Assembly (NCBI RefSeq): GCF_005887635.2
Contig: NZ_CP040818.1
Coordinates: forward strand, 1,114,001 to 1,178,000
DNA length: 64,000 bases
Source: Paroceanicella profunda
Lineage (GTDB): Bacteria > Pseudomonadota > Alphaproteobacteria > Rhodobacterales > Rhodobacteraceae
Direction of reading: 5' to 3'
Part shown: positions 1 through 7,774 of the stretch, piece by piece
Layout: each line of letters begins with the position of its first letter
Numbering within the stretch: position 1 is the first letter of the stretch
The notes under the pieces: generated by a model
Told to the model about the DNA's origin: nothing
Seen by the model: only the letters and a program-made list of their open reading frames with translations
The model's database searches: none
Position numbers and translations under genes: made by a program

Positions 1-702
1 GTGTGCCCGGGCCAGGGCCACCACCTCGGCGCGCACCCGGCCGCCCTCGCGCGCCGAGCGCTCCAGGAGCGCGTCGGTCAGCTCGCGGCTCCGCTCCAGG
101 GTGATCTGCAGGTCGCGGGCCATGCCGGTCACCCAGTCCGCGATATCGGTCACCTGCCGGTCGCCCGGGGTGTGGTCCATCACCGAGACGATCTGCGCCC
201 GGTCGATGACCGAGGCGGCCAGCGCGGGGGTTGCCGGGTCGGTCACCTCGCAGCGCAGGTGCAGCAGGTGCTCGGCGCGGAACAGGCCCAGCGCCCGGCC
301 CTCCTCCAGCGCGGCGACCAGATCGGCGAGGATCTCCCGCCGCTCCGGCCGGTGCTGGGCCGCGCCCACGGGCAGGCTGTCGAACACCGTGGTGATGCCG
401 GAGCCGATCACCTGCGCATCATGGGCGAGGAAGGCGTTCAGCATGTCCCAGCGCACGGTGCTGCGCGGGAAGACGTGCTTCTCCACGTGGTCGGTGTGGA
501 TGTCGACCAGCCCGGGCAGGAGAAACGCCCCGCCCATGTCACGCCCCGGGCTGCGGGTGAGCCCGGCGATGCGGCCGTGCTCGATGCGCAGGCCCCCCTC
601 CAGCACCCGGTCCGGCAGCACCAGCATGGCGTTGGAGAGGGTGAAACAGGCGGCGTCATCGCCGGTGTCGGGCTGGGGGGCGGGCGTGTCGAGCGGGGTC
701 AT
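1..702 (-). CDS. phnM: PhnM-type alpha-D-ribose 1-methylphosphonate 5-triphosphate diphosphatase, C-terminus cut by window edge
   Basis: The 234 visible codons are the N-terminal part of an amidohydrolase-superfamily protein. After an N-terminal beta segment comes LPGLVDIHTDHVEKH at about residues 57-71, the metal-site signature of PhnM, followed by the region with FDSLPVGAAQ. PhnM hydrolyses the triphosphate of ribose-1-methylphosphonate 5-triphosphate in the cytoplasmic C-P lyase pathway. Family members are usually near 380-400 residues, so roughly 150 are missing beyond the window start. The ATG at 702 is the first in frame. A Pho-box-like site lies at 820-837, which suits phosphate-starvation control. 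The remaining phn genes would have to lie outside the window. A PhnM-like amidohydrolase with another substrate cannot be excluded. Confidence 0.82.
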   Translation of the reverse strand, partial: MTPLDTPAPQPDTGDDAACFTLSNAMLVLPDRVLEGGLRIEHGRIAGLTRSPGRDMGGAFLLPGLVDIHTDHVEKHVFPRSTVRWDMLNAFLAHDAQVIGSGITTVFDSLPVGAAQHRPERREILADLVAALEEGRALGLFRAEHLLHLRCEVTDPATPALAASVIDRAQIVSVMDHTPGDRQVTDIADWVTGMARDLQITLERSRELTDALLERSAREGGRVRAEVVALARAH

Positions 703-819
703 GCGGGGCGGTCTCCGGTCTGGGGCCAGGTCAGGATAGGGGCGCGGAGCGCGGGAGCAAGCTCCGCCGGCCCGGGGCCCCGCCATGCGACATCGCGGCA
801 ACCCCCTCACGACGGCCGG

Positions 820-837
820 GTGACAGTTTCATGACAC
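820..837 (-). promoter_or_regulatory. Pho box upstream of phnM
   Basis: On the minus strand the site reads GTGTCAT, four bases, CTGTCAC: two CTGTCAY-like heptamers spaced exactly 11 bp apart, as in the PhoB recognition sequence. It lies 118 bp upstream of the phnM ATG. Assignment to PhoB is an inference from the consensus. Confidence 0.7.
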
Positions 838-1015
838 GCCCGGGCGTGAGGCAGGGGCGCGCGCGCCATATCCGGTGCAGCCACGCCGGCCCCCCCCCCG
901 GAAGGGCGTGCCGGCGCCACCTGCCCGGCTGCGCCACGCTCTCGTGCAAGTGTCGTCCCGCCGTCCGCGGTGCCCGGAGCCCCCCTGGGGCAGCAGCACG
1001 CGCGCGGAAGCCGGC

Positions 1016-1165
1016 CCGGAGGTCATGCCACCTGTCCCCTCACCGGAGCTACGCTCGCCTGGCAGCGTCACTCGCAGCGGACACCGGTCCGGAGGTCATG
1101 CAACCTGCATCGTCACCGGAGCCACGCTCACGGCACCGCGCCGCCCGCAGCGCGCCGCGTCTCCC
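1016..1165. repeat. Imperfect 73-bp tandem duplication in the 703-1370 gap
   Basis: CCGGAGGTCATGC starts at 1016 and recurs at 1089, and both copies continue with similar ACCTG...CACCGGAGC...ACGCTC sequence. The rest of the gap 703-1370, between phnM and tonB, holds the Pho box at 820-837 and no gene that I can support. Confidence 0.6.
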
Positions 1166-1370
1166 CGGGCCACAGGCCCCTCGACCGCTCCCCGGAGGCA
1201 GCCCGGCCGCCCCGGGGCGTGGAGTATCTGCACATCCGAAGGCACCCCCGGCAGCGCCCCTCTCCAGCTCGCAGGCTCTCGCACGGAGCGGAACGGGATC
1301 GAAGCGGCGGGCGAGGGCCGCCCGGCGAATCCCCTGAAGGGCGCCGGGCGTGCCGCCACGCGCGCGGGGA

Positions 1371-2402
1371 TCAGCGGCGGAACATCATCGGGATGGTGAA
1401 GGAGAAGCTGGCGCCCTCCAGCCCGTCCGGCGCCCGCGGGAAGGTGCCGACCCGGCGGATGGCGTCCAGCGCGGCCTCGTCGAGCGCGCTCACGCCCGAA
1501 CCCTTGCGGACGCTGGCCGAGATGACCGCCCCACCGCGCGCCACGGTGAGGGCGACATTCACCACGCCCTCCGCCCCGCGGGCCGAGCGCGGGTGGCGCT
1601 GGTTCCGGGCGATGGAGGAGCGCACCGCCGCCGCGTATTGCGCGCGCAGCGAGGCGATCCGGTCGCGCTCTGCGGCGGAGACGGTGACGGCATCGGTGCC
1701 GCGGGCCCGCTGGTTGGTCTCGCCCTGCCCGGCCACCGAGGGCGCCGCGGCGCTGCCGGTGCGCGCGGTGGCGGTGGGCCGGACCTGCTGCTGGGGCGCG
1801 GGCTTGCGCACCGCCTTGGGCGCGGTCCGCTCTGGGCGCTGCGGCGGGGCCTCGGCCACCTGCGGCGCAACGGCGCTTTGCGGCGGCGCGGCGGTGTCCG
1901 GCGCCTCGAAGACCGGCTCCGGCGGGGTCGGCGCATCGGGGCGGCGCGGCTGGTCGGGGCGCGGCGCGACGGGCGTGGCCTCCGACAGGGCCACGTCCGG
2001 GTCCGTCACCGGGTCCGGCAGGCCGGGGGCGGAGGGGTCCGCGGCCGGCGGTGGCGGCGCGGCGGCCAGGGCCGCGTCCGGCGGGGCTTCCACGGGCGGC
2101 GGCGGCGGCGTGACGGCCGGAGGGGCGGCGCGCACCACCGGTTCGGCGGTGGCCATGTCCATCTCCGGCGGGGTCTCCGGCGCGGGCTCGGCCAGGGGCG
2201 CGTCAGGGGGCGTCACCGCCTCGGGCGCCTGGTCCCACTCCTCCACCAGCGAGGCGACCTCGGAGCCCGCCACGGTGGTGACGACACTCTCGCCGCCCTC
2301 CCCGGCGTCGCGCCGGCTGGCGCCATCGTCACGCCACAGCAACAGGCCGTGCAGGCCCAGCGCCGCGACGATGCACAGGGCGAAATCGAGCTTCAGTCTC
2401 AT
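1371..2402 (-). CDS. tonB: TonB family energy transducer
   Basis: 343 residues with the TonB layout: a short cytoplasmic N-terminus, one membrane anchor at about residues 5-24, a very long Pro/Ala-rich periplasmic spacer to about residue 230, and a C-terminal TonB domain (YAAAVRSSIARNQRHPRSA followed by GVVNVALTVARGG and ending in FTIPMMF). TonB carries proton-motive energy from ExbB/ExbD to outer-membrane receptors. It is the last gene of exbB-exbD-exbD-tonB, and its ATG overlaps the end of the preceding exbD by 4 bp. The divergent hemP suggests hemin uptake as the job, but no TonB-dependent receptor is in the window. Confidence 0.9.
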   Translation of the reverse strand: MRLKLDFALCIVAALGLHGLLLWRDDGASRRDAGEGGESVVTTVAGSEVASLVEEWDQAPEAVTPPDAPLAEPAPETPPEMDMATAEPVVRAAPPAVTPPPPPVEAPPDAALAAAPPPPAADPSAPGLPDPVTDPDVALSEATPVAPRPDQPRRPDAPTPPEPVFEAPDTAAPPQSAVAPQVAEAPPQRPERTAPKAVRKPAPQQQVRPTATARTGSAAAPSVAGQGETNQRARGTDAVTVSAAERDRIASLRAQYAAAVRSSIARNQRHPRSARGAEGVVNVALTVARGGAVISASVRKGSGVSALDEAALDAIRRVGTFPRAPDGLEGASFSFTIPMMFRR

Positions 2403-2770
2403 CGCGGCACCGTCACGAGCGAAAGGTCGGACAGGCCGGCGGCCTGCAGCGCGCCGAGCAGCCGGGCCACGGCCTGCGCCGGCGCGGCCGCATCGGCGCG
2501 GATCAGCCCGGCCCCCTCAGCGGCCGCGGCGGCGATCGCCGCATCCCCGCGCACATCGCGAAAGGCGATCTCGCCGTCCCGGTTCAGGAAGATGACCGGC
2601 TTCGCCTCACCCGGCTCGGCGGTGTCGGAGCGCGCGGGCTCCACCTGCAGCGGCTCCGGGGGGGTGAGCGTGGCGGTCATCAGGAAGAAGATCAGCAGCA
2701 GGAACACCACGTTGATCATCGGCACGATGCTCTCGCGCGGTGGCTCCTTCGGGGGCGTGGCAAGCTTCAT
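2399..2770 (-). CDS. exbD: ExbD/TolR-family protein with Asn at the proton-path position
   Basis: 123 residues: a short cytoplasmic tail, one transmembrane helix (about residues 16-37) and a periplasmic domain, the ExbD layout. The helix begins VPMINVVFLLLIFF. In ExbD the residue after PMI is normally an essential Asp (Asp25 of the E. coli protein); here the codon is AAC, Asn. The exbD immediately upstream keeps Asp, so the two may form an asymmetric pair. The start overlaps the upstream exbD stop (ATGA) and the end overlaps the tonB start, indicating translational coupling. Confidence 0.9.
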   Translation of the reverse strand: MKLATPPKEPPRESIVPMINVVFLLLIFFLMTATLTPPEPLQVEPARSDTAEPGEAKPVIFLNRDGEIAFRDVRGDAAIAAAAAEGAGLIRADAAAPAQAVARLLGALQAAGLSDLSLVTVPR

Positions 2771-3159
2771 TCCGGGGCCTCCGCCAGGGCGAGCGTGGTG
2801 ATTCCCCCGGCCTTCAGCGTCTCGATCACGTCGACCAGCCCCTGAACCTCGGCGCCGTCACGCGCGCGCAGCACCACCAGTGCGTCCGGTGTCGGCATCA
2901 GGGGGGCGAGCCGGGCGGCCAGGTCCTCGCGCGTCACGGCGATGCCGTTGAGGGTGAGCCCGCCGGGGCGCAGCTCCACGAGGCGCGGCGCCCCCTGATA
3001 GCCGGACGCGTCCCGCCCGGCGGCCTTCAGCGAGATCGCGCTGTCAGCCCCGAAGCGCGCCGCCAGCATGAAGAACACCAGCAGCAGGAACACCACGTCG
3101 ATCATCGGCGTGAGGCTGATGCGCTTCGGGGCGCGCTGACCGGAAAAATCGAAGGCCAC
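2767..3159 (-). CDS. exbD: ExbD/TolR-family protein with the canonical Asp
   Basis: 130 residues from a GTG start at 3159, seven bases after the exbB stop. That start gives an N-terminus VAFDFSGQRAPKRISLTP leading into the helix PMIDVVFLLLVFFML, with the conserved proton-path Asp. The open frame runs further upstream, but that part overlaps exbB and looks like a shadow. A periplasmic ExbD domain follows. It acts with ExbB as the proton-driven motor for TonB. Its stop overlaps the next exbD start by 4 bp. Confidence 0.9.
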   Translation of the reverse strand: MAFDFSGQRAPKRISLTPMIDVVFLLLVFFMLAARFGADSAISLKAAGRDASGYQGAPRLVELRPGGLTLNGIAVTREDLAARLAPLMPTPDALVVLRARDGAEVQGLVDVIETLKAGGITTLALAEAPE

Positions 3160-3166
3160 GGGGCGG

Positions 3167-4345
3167 TTACTCCGCTGCGAGCCGGCTCTGAACCGGGCTG
3201 TGTGCCGCGCGCGGCGGTGGCGGGCGCCGGGTGAAGACCAGCGTGGCCGTGCGCTCCATGTCGCGGCCGGTGCGCGCGAGAATCGCCTCAAACCAGCTGC
3301 CCGCGGCCGTGGCGGGGATGGCGACGGCCATGCCGGCCGCCGTGGTCAGCAGCGCTTCCCAGATGCCGCCGGCCAGCGCCGAGGGGTCGGCGCGCGCGCC
3401 GCTTTCCTGCAGCGCCTGGAAGGCCGAGATCATGCCGAGCACGGTGCCCAGCAGTCCGAGCAGCGGGGCGATGGTGGCGATCAGATCCAGCGCGCGCAGC
3501 CCGCTGCGGGCCTCGTGGAGCAGGTCCATCGCGTGGCTCTCGGTCTGCTCGCGCGCCGCGGCGTCCGGCAGGGCCGAGGCCCGGTCCATCGTGCCGCGCA
3601 CGAAGCGGGTCAGGATGCCGTGGCCGCCGCGGGCCACGGTGAGGGCCTCCGCGTCGCGGCCGTCCTGCCAGAGGGCGAGCGCGGTCTCGGCCCGGCGGCG
3701 GCGCCAGATGCCGCTCACCGAGAAGCGCAGCAGTTTCCAGAGGATGAGGGCGAAGGTGAGCACCGAGAGCGCGCCGATCGCCCACATGGCCGGGCCGCCG
3801 GCGATGATGAAGTCCAGCGAATCGGCCACCGGGCTGATGTCGATGCCGCCGGGCAGCACCAGGCTCGGATCCGCGCTCGCCACGGCGTCGCCCGCCCCGG
3901 GCGTGCCGGCGAGAGCGTCGAGACCCTGCTGCGCCGCGTCTCCCGCCTGTCCGGCACCCGCCTGGACAGCGTCCCCGGCGGGGAGCGCGCCGGCCCCCTC
4001 GCTGCCGGACGGAAGCGCGCCGGAACCGGGCTGCGCCGTGTCGGACGGCAGGGGCCCGGGCTGCGCCGCGCCGCCGGCCTCCGGGCTGGCGGGAAGGCCG
4101 GAGGCCTCCGAAGCTGGCACTTCGGGCGCGGCCTGGGCGGCCGGCGTCGCACCGGCATCCGGCGCCGCTTCGGGCGCCGGGGCGACTGTCGGAGCCTCCG
4201 CCGCCGGCGCGCTGCCGGCCGGCGCGGGCGCGGCCGGGCCGCTCGCCGGGCCCTGTGCACCGGCAGGCGCCTGGACGGGCTGCCCGGCGGAACTGTCGGC
4301 AGACGGGGGCTGCGGGAGGGTCGACGGGGTGGTTTCAGGCTCCAT
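3167..4345 (-). CDS. exbB: ExbB/TolQ/MotA-family proton channel with a long Ala/Pro-rich N-terminal extension
   Basis: 392 residues from the ATG at 4345, preceded by GGAGAACCGCC. Residues 1 to about 165 are low-complexity Ala/Pro/Gly/Glu. The MotA/TolQ/ExbB domain follows, with a first helix around AMWAIGALSVLTFALILWKLL, a cytoplasmic loop, and the two C-terminal helices LGLLGTVLGMISAFQ and LLTTAAGMAVAIPATAAG that line the proton channel. The extension would sit in the periplasm before the first helix. Some ExbB proteins carry a periplasmic extension, but this one is long. No clear signal peptide is visible at its start. It is the first gene of the exbB-exbD-exbD-tonB operon. Confidence 0.88.
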   Translation of the reverse strand: MEPETTPSTLPQPPSADSSAGQPVQAPAGAQGPASGPAAPAPAGSAPAAEAPTVAPAPEAAPDAGATPAAQAAPEVPASEASGLPASPEAGGAAQPGPLPSDTAQPGSGALPSGSEGAGALPAGDAVQAGAGQAGDAAQQGLDALAGTPGAGDAVASADPSLVLPGGIDISPVADSLDFIIAGGPAMWAIGALSVLTFALILWKLLRFSVSGIWRRRRAETALALWQDGRDAEALTVARGGHGILTRFVRGTMDRASALPDAAAREQTESHAMDLLHEARSGLRALDLIATIAPLLGLLGTVLGMISAFQALQESGARADPSALAGGIWEALLTTAAGMAVAIPATAAGSWFEAILARTGRDMERTATLVFTRRPPPPRAAHSPVQSRLAAE

Positions 4346-4619
4346 GGCGGTTCTCCCGGAACGGAAAGAGGAGGAGGGATGCGAAGCGGAGCGGTGCCGG
4401 CCCGGCCCCCGGTGCGCGGCAGGCAATGGCGCAGCCGGCGTCCGCTCTCGCGGACACCATGCGGCCTGCCTGCGGCCCGGTGGGATTTCCTGCCATGACC
4501 AATCTCGGCTCCTTCCAGGCGGCGGTGCTGCGCCGCGCCGGGCCGGCCGTGGCGGAAGCGAAAGGGCCTCGCAGCCCTCCCCCTCCGGCCCGGCATGCGG
4601 CCCGTCTTTCGCCGGTTAC

Positions 4620-4800
4620 GCAAATCCGATAAAAACTGTCAAGACTGTCTGCGAAGGGGTTTCGCGGGTGCAGCAGGTCGCTAAAATTATTAAACATCTG
4701 AAATTATTGACTTTCAACGCAAATCCGACTGATTTTGTCCACCAGATAATCCTATCAAAAAAATCGGGATTGACCTACCCGACCATTTTTGTAAGACTTT
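4620..4800. promoter_or_regulatory. A+T-rich divergent promoter region between exbB and hemP
   Basis: This is the most A+T-rich stretch of the window. On the minus strand TTGAAA (4717-4712), a 17-bp spacer and TTTAAT (4694-4689) make a good sigma-70-like promoter toward exbB, about 340 bp from its ATG. AAATTATT occurs at 4684-4691 and again at 4701-4708, flanking the spacer, a possible operator. On the plus strand TTGACC (4770-4775) and TAAGAC (4792-4797) could serve hemP. Iron control is expected for hemin genes, but no textbook Irr or Fur box was recognised here. Confidence 0.45.
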
Positions 4801-4993
4801 CCTCATCGCCTAGCCACCCCGACCCCGGGGCAGCCCGGACCATGCTCAGACCGGGATTTGATCCATGCAGTCCACATCCTCCGCCAGTGCATCCACCGCG
4901 GACCTGCGCCGCCCGCTCGCCACGCGGCCGCGGCTGGTTCTGCCGGTCCAGGCCAGTTCTCGGCGTATCGACGCCATCAAGGGAGATTCGGGA

Positions 4994-5167
4994 ATGAATG
5001 TCGCATCCATCGCTGACGCCTCTGCCGCCCATGCCATCGCCAACAGCCCCTGCGTGCACGACGCACGGGTGCTCACCGACGGCGGCCGGGAAGCGCGCAT
5101 CACCCTCAACGGCAACATCTACACCCTGCGCATCACCCGCCAGGGCAAGCTGATCCTGACCAAATGA
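4994..5167 (+). CDS. hemP: Hemin uptake protein HemP
   Basis: 57 residues ending in GGREARITLNGNIYTLRITRQGKLILTK, of which the LRITRQGKLILTK tail is the hallmark of the HemP/HmuP family. These small cytoplasmic proteins are needed for expression of hemin receptor genes in several proteobacteria. The ATG at 4994 follows AGGGAGATTCGGGA. An in-frame ATG at 4865 would add 43 residues without recognisable features and is less likely given the usual family size. The stop overlaps the next gene (ATGA), and the exbB-exbD-exbD-tonB operon is divergent. Confidence 0.85.
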   Translation: MNVASIADASAAHAIANSPCVHDARVLTDGGREARITLNGNIYTLRITRQGKLILTK

Positions 5168-5643
5168 CCCCGGCGCAACGCGCTCGCGGGTCTGCACCGG
5201 TGGGGGTGGTCTCCGAACTGCCCCCGCTGGAGATGCAGGTGGTCCGTTACCTGCGGCTGTGGTGTGACGGGCCCGAGGGGCAGGCCGAGGTCTGGCAGGA
5301 CCTCGCCAGCCGCCTCGGCACCGTGCGCGGTGCGCAGGCGCTGCGCAATTTCGAGAGCCTGATGGGCCTGGTGCTGCGCAATGCCCGCCGTCCGCTGCAA
5401 CGACACGGCGTGGCCTGTTCCTGCTTCGGCGGGGATGAGGCCGCCTTCGCCCAGATGGTGTCCTATGCCCATGAGGGGCATACGGAGGACGCCGGGCTGG
5501 TGGCCGCGCTGTTCGTGACACCGAAGGTGCTGCCGGTGGTGATCGCCGCGGCCCTGCGCACCGCGACCAGCTTCGGCACCGCGGGGGGGGACCCGTTCTC
5601 CGCTCCGAACGTGGTGCAGCTCAGGCAGCATCGCATGCACTGA
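5164..5643 (+). CDS. Unknown protein translationally coupled to hemP
   Basis: 159 residues, not recognised. The sequence looks soluble and helical, with a Trp/Arg-rich N-terminal half (EMQVVRYLRLWCDG), Cys34, and a CSC pair at residues 85-87, and no signal peptide or membrane helix. The ATG overlaps the hemP stop by 4 bp, so it is almost certainly translated with hemP and is probably tied to hemin or iron acquisition. The Cys and His residues could suggest metal or heme contact, but that is speculation. Confidence 0.7.
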   Translation: MTPAQRARGSAPVGVVSELPPLEMQVVRYLRLWCDGPEGQAEVWQDLASRLGTVRGAQALRNFESLMGLVLRNARRPLQRHGVACSCFGGDEAAFAQMVSYAHEGHTEDAGLVAALFVTPKVLPVVIAAALRTATSFGTAGGDPFSAPNVVQLRQHRMH

Positions 5644-6174
5644 GCGCCTTTCCGCGCCCCGCCCGGCGCGGGACGGGCATGCGCGCTCCGGACAGGGTGC
5701 CGGCCCTGCGTGGCTTACCGGCCCCCCTCCACGGCTCCCTGTTCCCCGGCCCGTCAGCTCTGCCCGTCTGCCTTGCCCGGCGGCGCCGCTTCCGGCGGCC
5801 GGCTCTCCGGTCTCGGCCCGGCGCGTGAGGGTGCGCGGGCCGGGGGAGCATCTGTCACCTGCCCCTCCGAAATGCCAGCAGTTGCCCAGCGGTTTCCCGG
5901 AGGCCCGGCGAAAGCGCCGGGGTTTGCGCGCAACCGCCGGGAGCCCGGCCAGTGCAGCGGGAAGCCGTCCCCGGCGCACCGGCGGCACGGAGTGGCAGCG
6001 GTAGGGCCGGATCGCAGGCCCCGCACGGCTTCGTCCGGCAGCCTCCGGCCCGCCTCGCGGTTCGGGCAGAGCCTGTCCCGCGGCGCGCGGTCATTCGCCT
6101 GCCGGGGGCGTCCGGCGCTTGCCCTGACGGGGCGGGAGGCGCTATGCCTTCCGCGGAACGCGGGGGAGGCACGC
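5644..6174. other. 531-bp intergenic gap with no gene seen
   Basis: Lies between the hemP-coupled gene and the ABC ATPase gene. A single CTGTCAC half-site occurs near 5851, without a partner 11 bp away, so I do not call a Pho box. No convincing promoter or gene is visible. Confidence 0.5.
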
Positions 6175-7221
6175 ATGTCCATCCATCTGAACGCGCTGCG
6201 CAAAAGCTTCTCGGGAAGCCCGGCGCTGCGCGGACTGTCGGCCGATATCCCGAAGGGCGCCTTCTTCACCGTGCTCGGGCCATCGGGCTGCGGAAAGTCC
6301 ACGCTGCTGCGGCTGGTGGCCGGGCTGGAGACGCTCGATTCGGGCGGGATCGCGCTGGCCGGGCGGCCGGTGGCCGGGCCGGGCGTGCATGTGGCGCCGG
6401 AGGCGCGCGGGGTGGCGGTGGTGTTCCAGTCCTACGCGCTCTGGCCGCACATGAGTGTGCGGGAGAATGTCGCCTTCCCGATCGAGACCGCCGGCGCCTC
6501 GCGCGCCGAGGCCGCCACGCGCGCCACGAAACATCTCGACACCGTCGCCCTCACCCCGCTGGCCGAACGCAAGCCGGCCGAGCTCTCCGGCGGCCAGCGC
6601 CAGCGCGTGGCCCTGGCGCGCTGCCTCGCCAGCCGGGCCGCCACCGTGCTGATGGACGAGCCGCTGGCCAATCTCGACCCCCACCTGCGCGGCGCGATGG
6701 AGGAGGAGCTGACCGCCTTCCACCGGGCCTCCGGCGCCACGCTGCTCTACATCACCCATGACCAGCGCGAGGCGATGGCGCTGTCCGACCTCGTGGCGGT
6801 GATGGAGGAGGGGCGCTTCCTGCAGGTCGCCCCGCCGGAGGAGCTGCATGACCGGCCGGTCTCCTCCCGCGTGGCGGGGTTCGTGGGCACCGGGGCGGTG
6901 ATCCCGGCCGAGGTGCTCTCGGCAGGGGGGGCGCGGGCACAGGTGCGGCTGGGCAACGGGCTCGCGGCCGAGGTGGGCTGCCGGCCCGGCACCACCCGCG
7001 GCACCGGCACGGTGCTGCTGCGCCCGGGCCAGGTGCGCATTGCCGAGGGCGGGTTGCCGGCGCGGCTGGAAAGCGTGCGCTATCGCGGCGGCATCTGGGA
7101 GGGCCGGGCCCGCCCGGAGGGCTGGGCAAGCGCCCTGCCCGTCGCCGCCCCTGCCCGCCTCACACCCGGCGAGACCGTGCCGCTGCGCGTCACTGGCGGC
7201 TGGCTGCTGCCCGAGGGCTGA
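6175..7221 (+). CDS. ABC transporter ATP-binding protein, phosphonate/iron-type (PotA-like)
   Basis: 348 residues from the ATG at 6175, preceded by GGGGGAGGC. Motifs: Walker A GPSGCGKST at 35-43, Q-loop VVFQSYALWPH near 82-92, signature LSGGQ at 137-141, Walker B VLMDEP near 158-163 and the switch His in YITHDQ near 195. The C-terminal quarter is a TOBE-like domain. This is the ATPase type that serves ferric-iron and 2-aminoethylphosphonate importers. The matching permease and binding-protein genes are on the opposite strand at 7775-10446, so the three genes converge instead of forming one operon. The Pho box of that operon points to phosphonate over iron. Confidence 0.85.
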   Translation: MSIHLNALRKSFSGSPALRGLSADIPKGAFFTVLGPSGCGKSTLLRLVAGLETLDSGGIALAGRPVAGPGVHVAPEARGVAVVFQSYALWPHMSVRENVAFPIETAGASRAEAATRATKHLDTVALTPLAERKPAELSGGQRQRVALARCLASRAATVLMDEPLANLDPHLRGAMEEELTAFHRASGATLLYITHDQREAMALSDLVAVMEEGRFLQVAPPEELHDRPVSSRVAGFVGTGAVIPAEVLSAGGARAQVRLGNGLAAEVGCRPGTTRGTGTVLLRPGQVRIAEGGLPARLESVRYRGGIWEGRARPEGWASALPVAAPARLTPGETVPLRVTGGWLLPEG

Positions 7222-7480
7222 GGCCGGGCGACCGGCGGCCGCCCTCCGGGCCCATCACCCGGGCGGCAGGCCTCCTGCGAGCGGAGCCGGAGCCCTCCCG
7301 CCCTCCGTCGACCCGCCCTCGCGGGCGCGTCTCCTGCGGTTTGGGCCGGGCCGCGCCTGCGGCGCGGCTGTTGCACCGGGACCACCTGCGGGCCTTCGCG
7401 CCGCGGTGGGGTGCCCTTGCCTCAGGAGCCTCTCGGATGTCCCCGCGCCGAGCCGGCCCTCCCGCCCGGGCGACCAGCCC

Positions 7481-7612
7481 GGGCCGCGCCCGACCCTCCC
7501 CCCGGGAGGGCGCGATGGCGATGTCAGACGAGGCTCAGCCCTCGTCCGGGACTTTCGGGATAAACCGCAGACCACGAGCGGTGCCGCGCCCACCCAGGGT
7601 CGGGCGCGGCCC
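7481..7612 (+). repeat. 132-bp terminal-inverted-repeat element, copy A
   Basis: GGGCCGCGCCCGACCCT at 7481-7497 is matched by its perfect reverse complement at 7596-7612. Inside are a short palindrome CCCTCCCCCCGGGAGGG and a conserved core with TTCGGGATAA. Copies B (27550-27681, same orientation) and C (54752-54865, inverted) share ends and core. This copy lies between the convergent ATPase and permease genes. The rest of the 7222-7774 gap is high-G+C DNA with no gene. Confidence 0.8.
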
Positions 7613-7774
7613 TTCGTGCCTGGCGGAGGCGCGGCAGGGCTCGGTGCGGGCGACGGGCGTGGCGGCGCCCTCCGGGGCCGGGTGCGGACCTGTCCGTGGC
7701 GTGGCGCGGGGAGCGGCCGAGCCGTGCGCCACCGGCGGCGGCGCGCGTCGGCCTGCCGTCCGGGGCGCCCCGGC

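Noticed and set aside
5845..5870. Pho box upstream of the ABC ATPase gene
   Set aside because: Only one CTGTCAC half-site is present; the bases 11 bp away on either side do not match.
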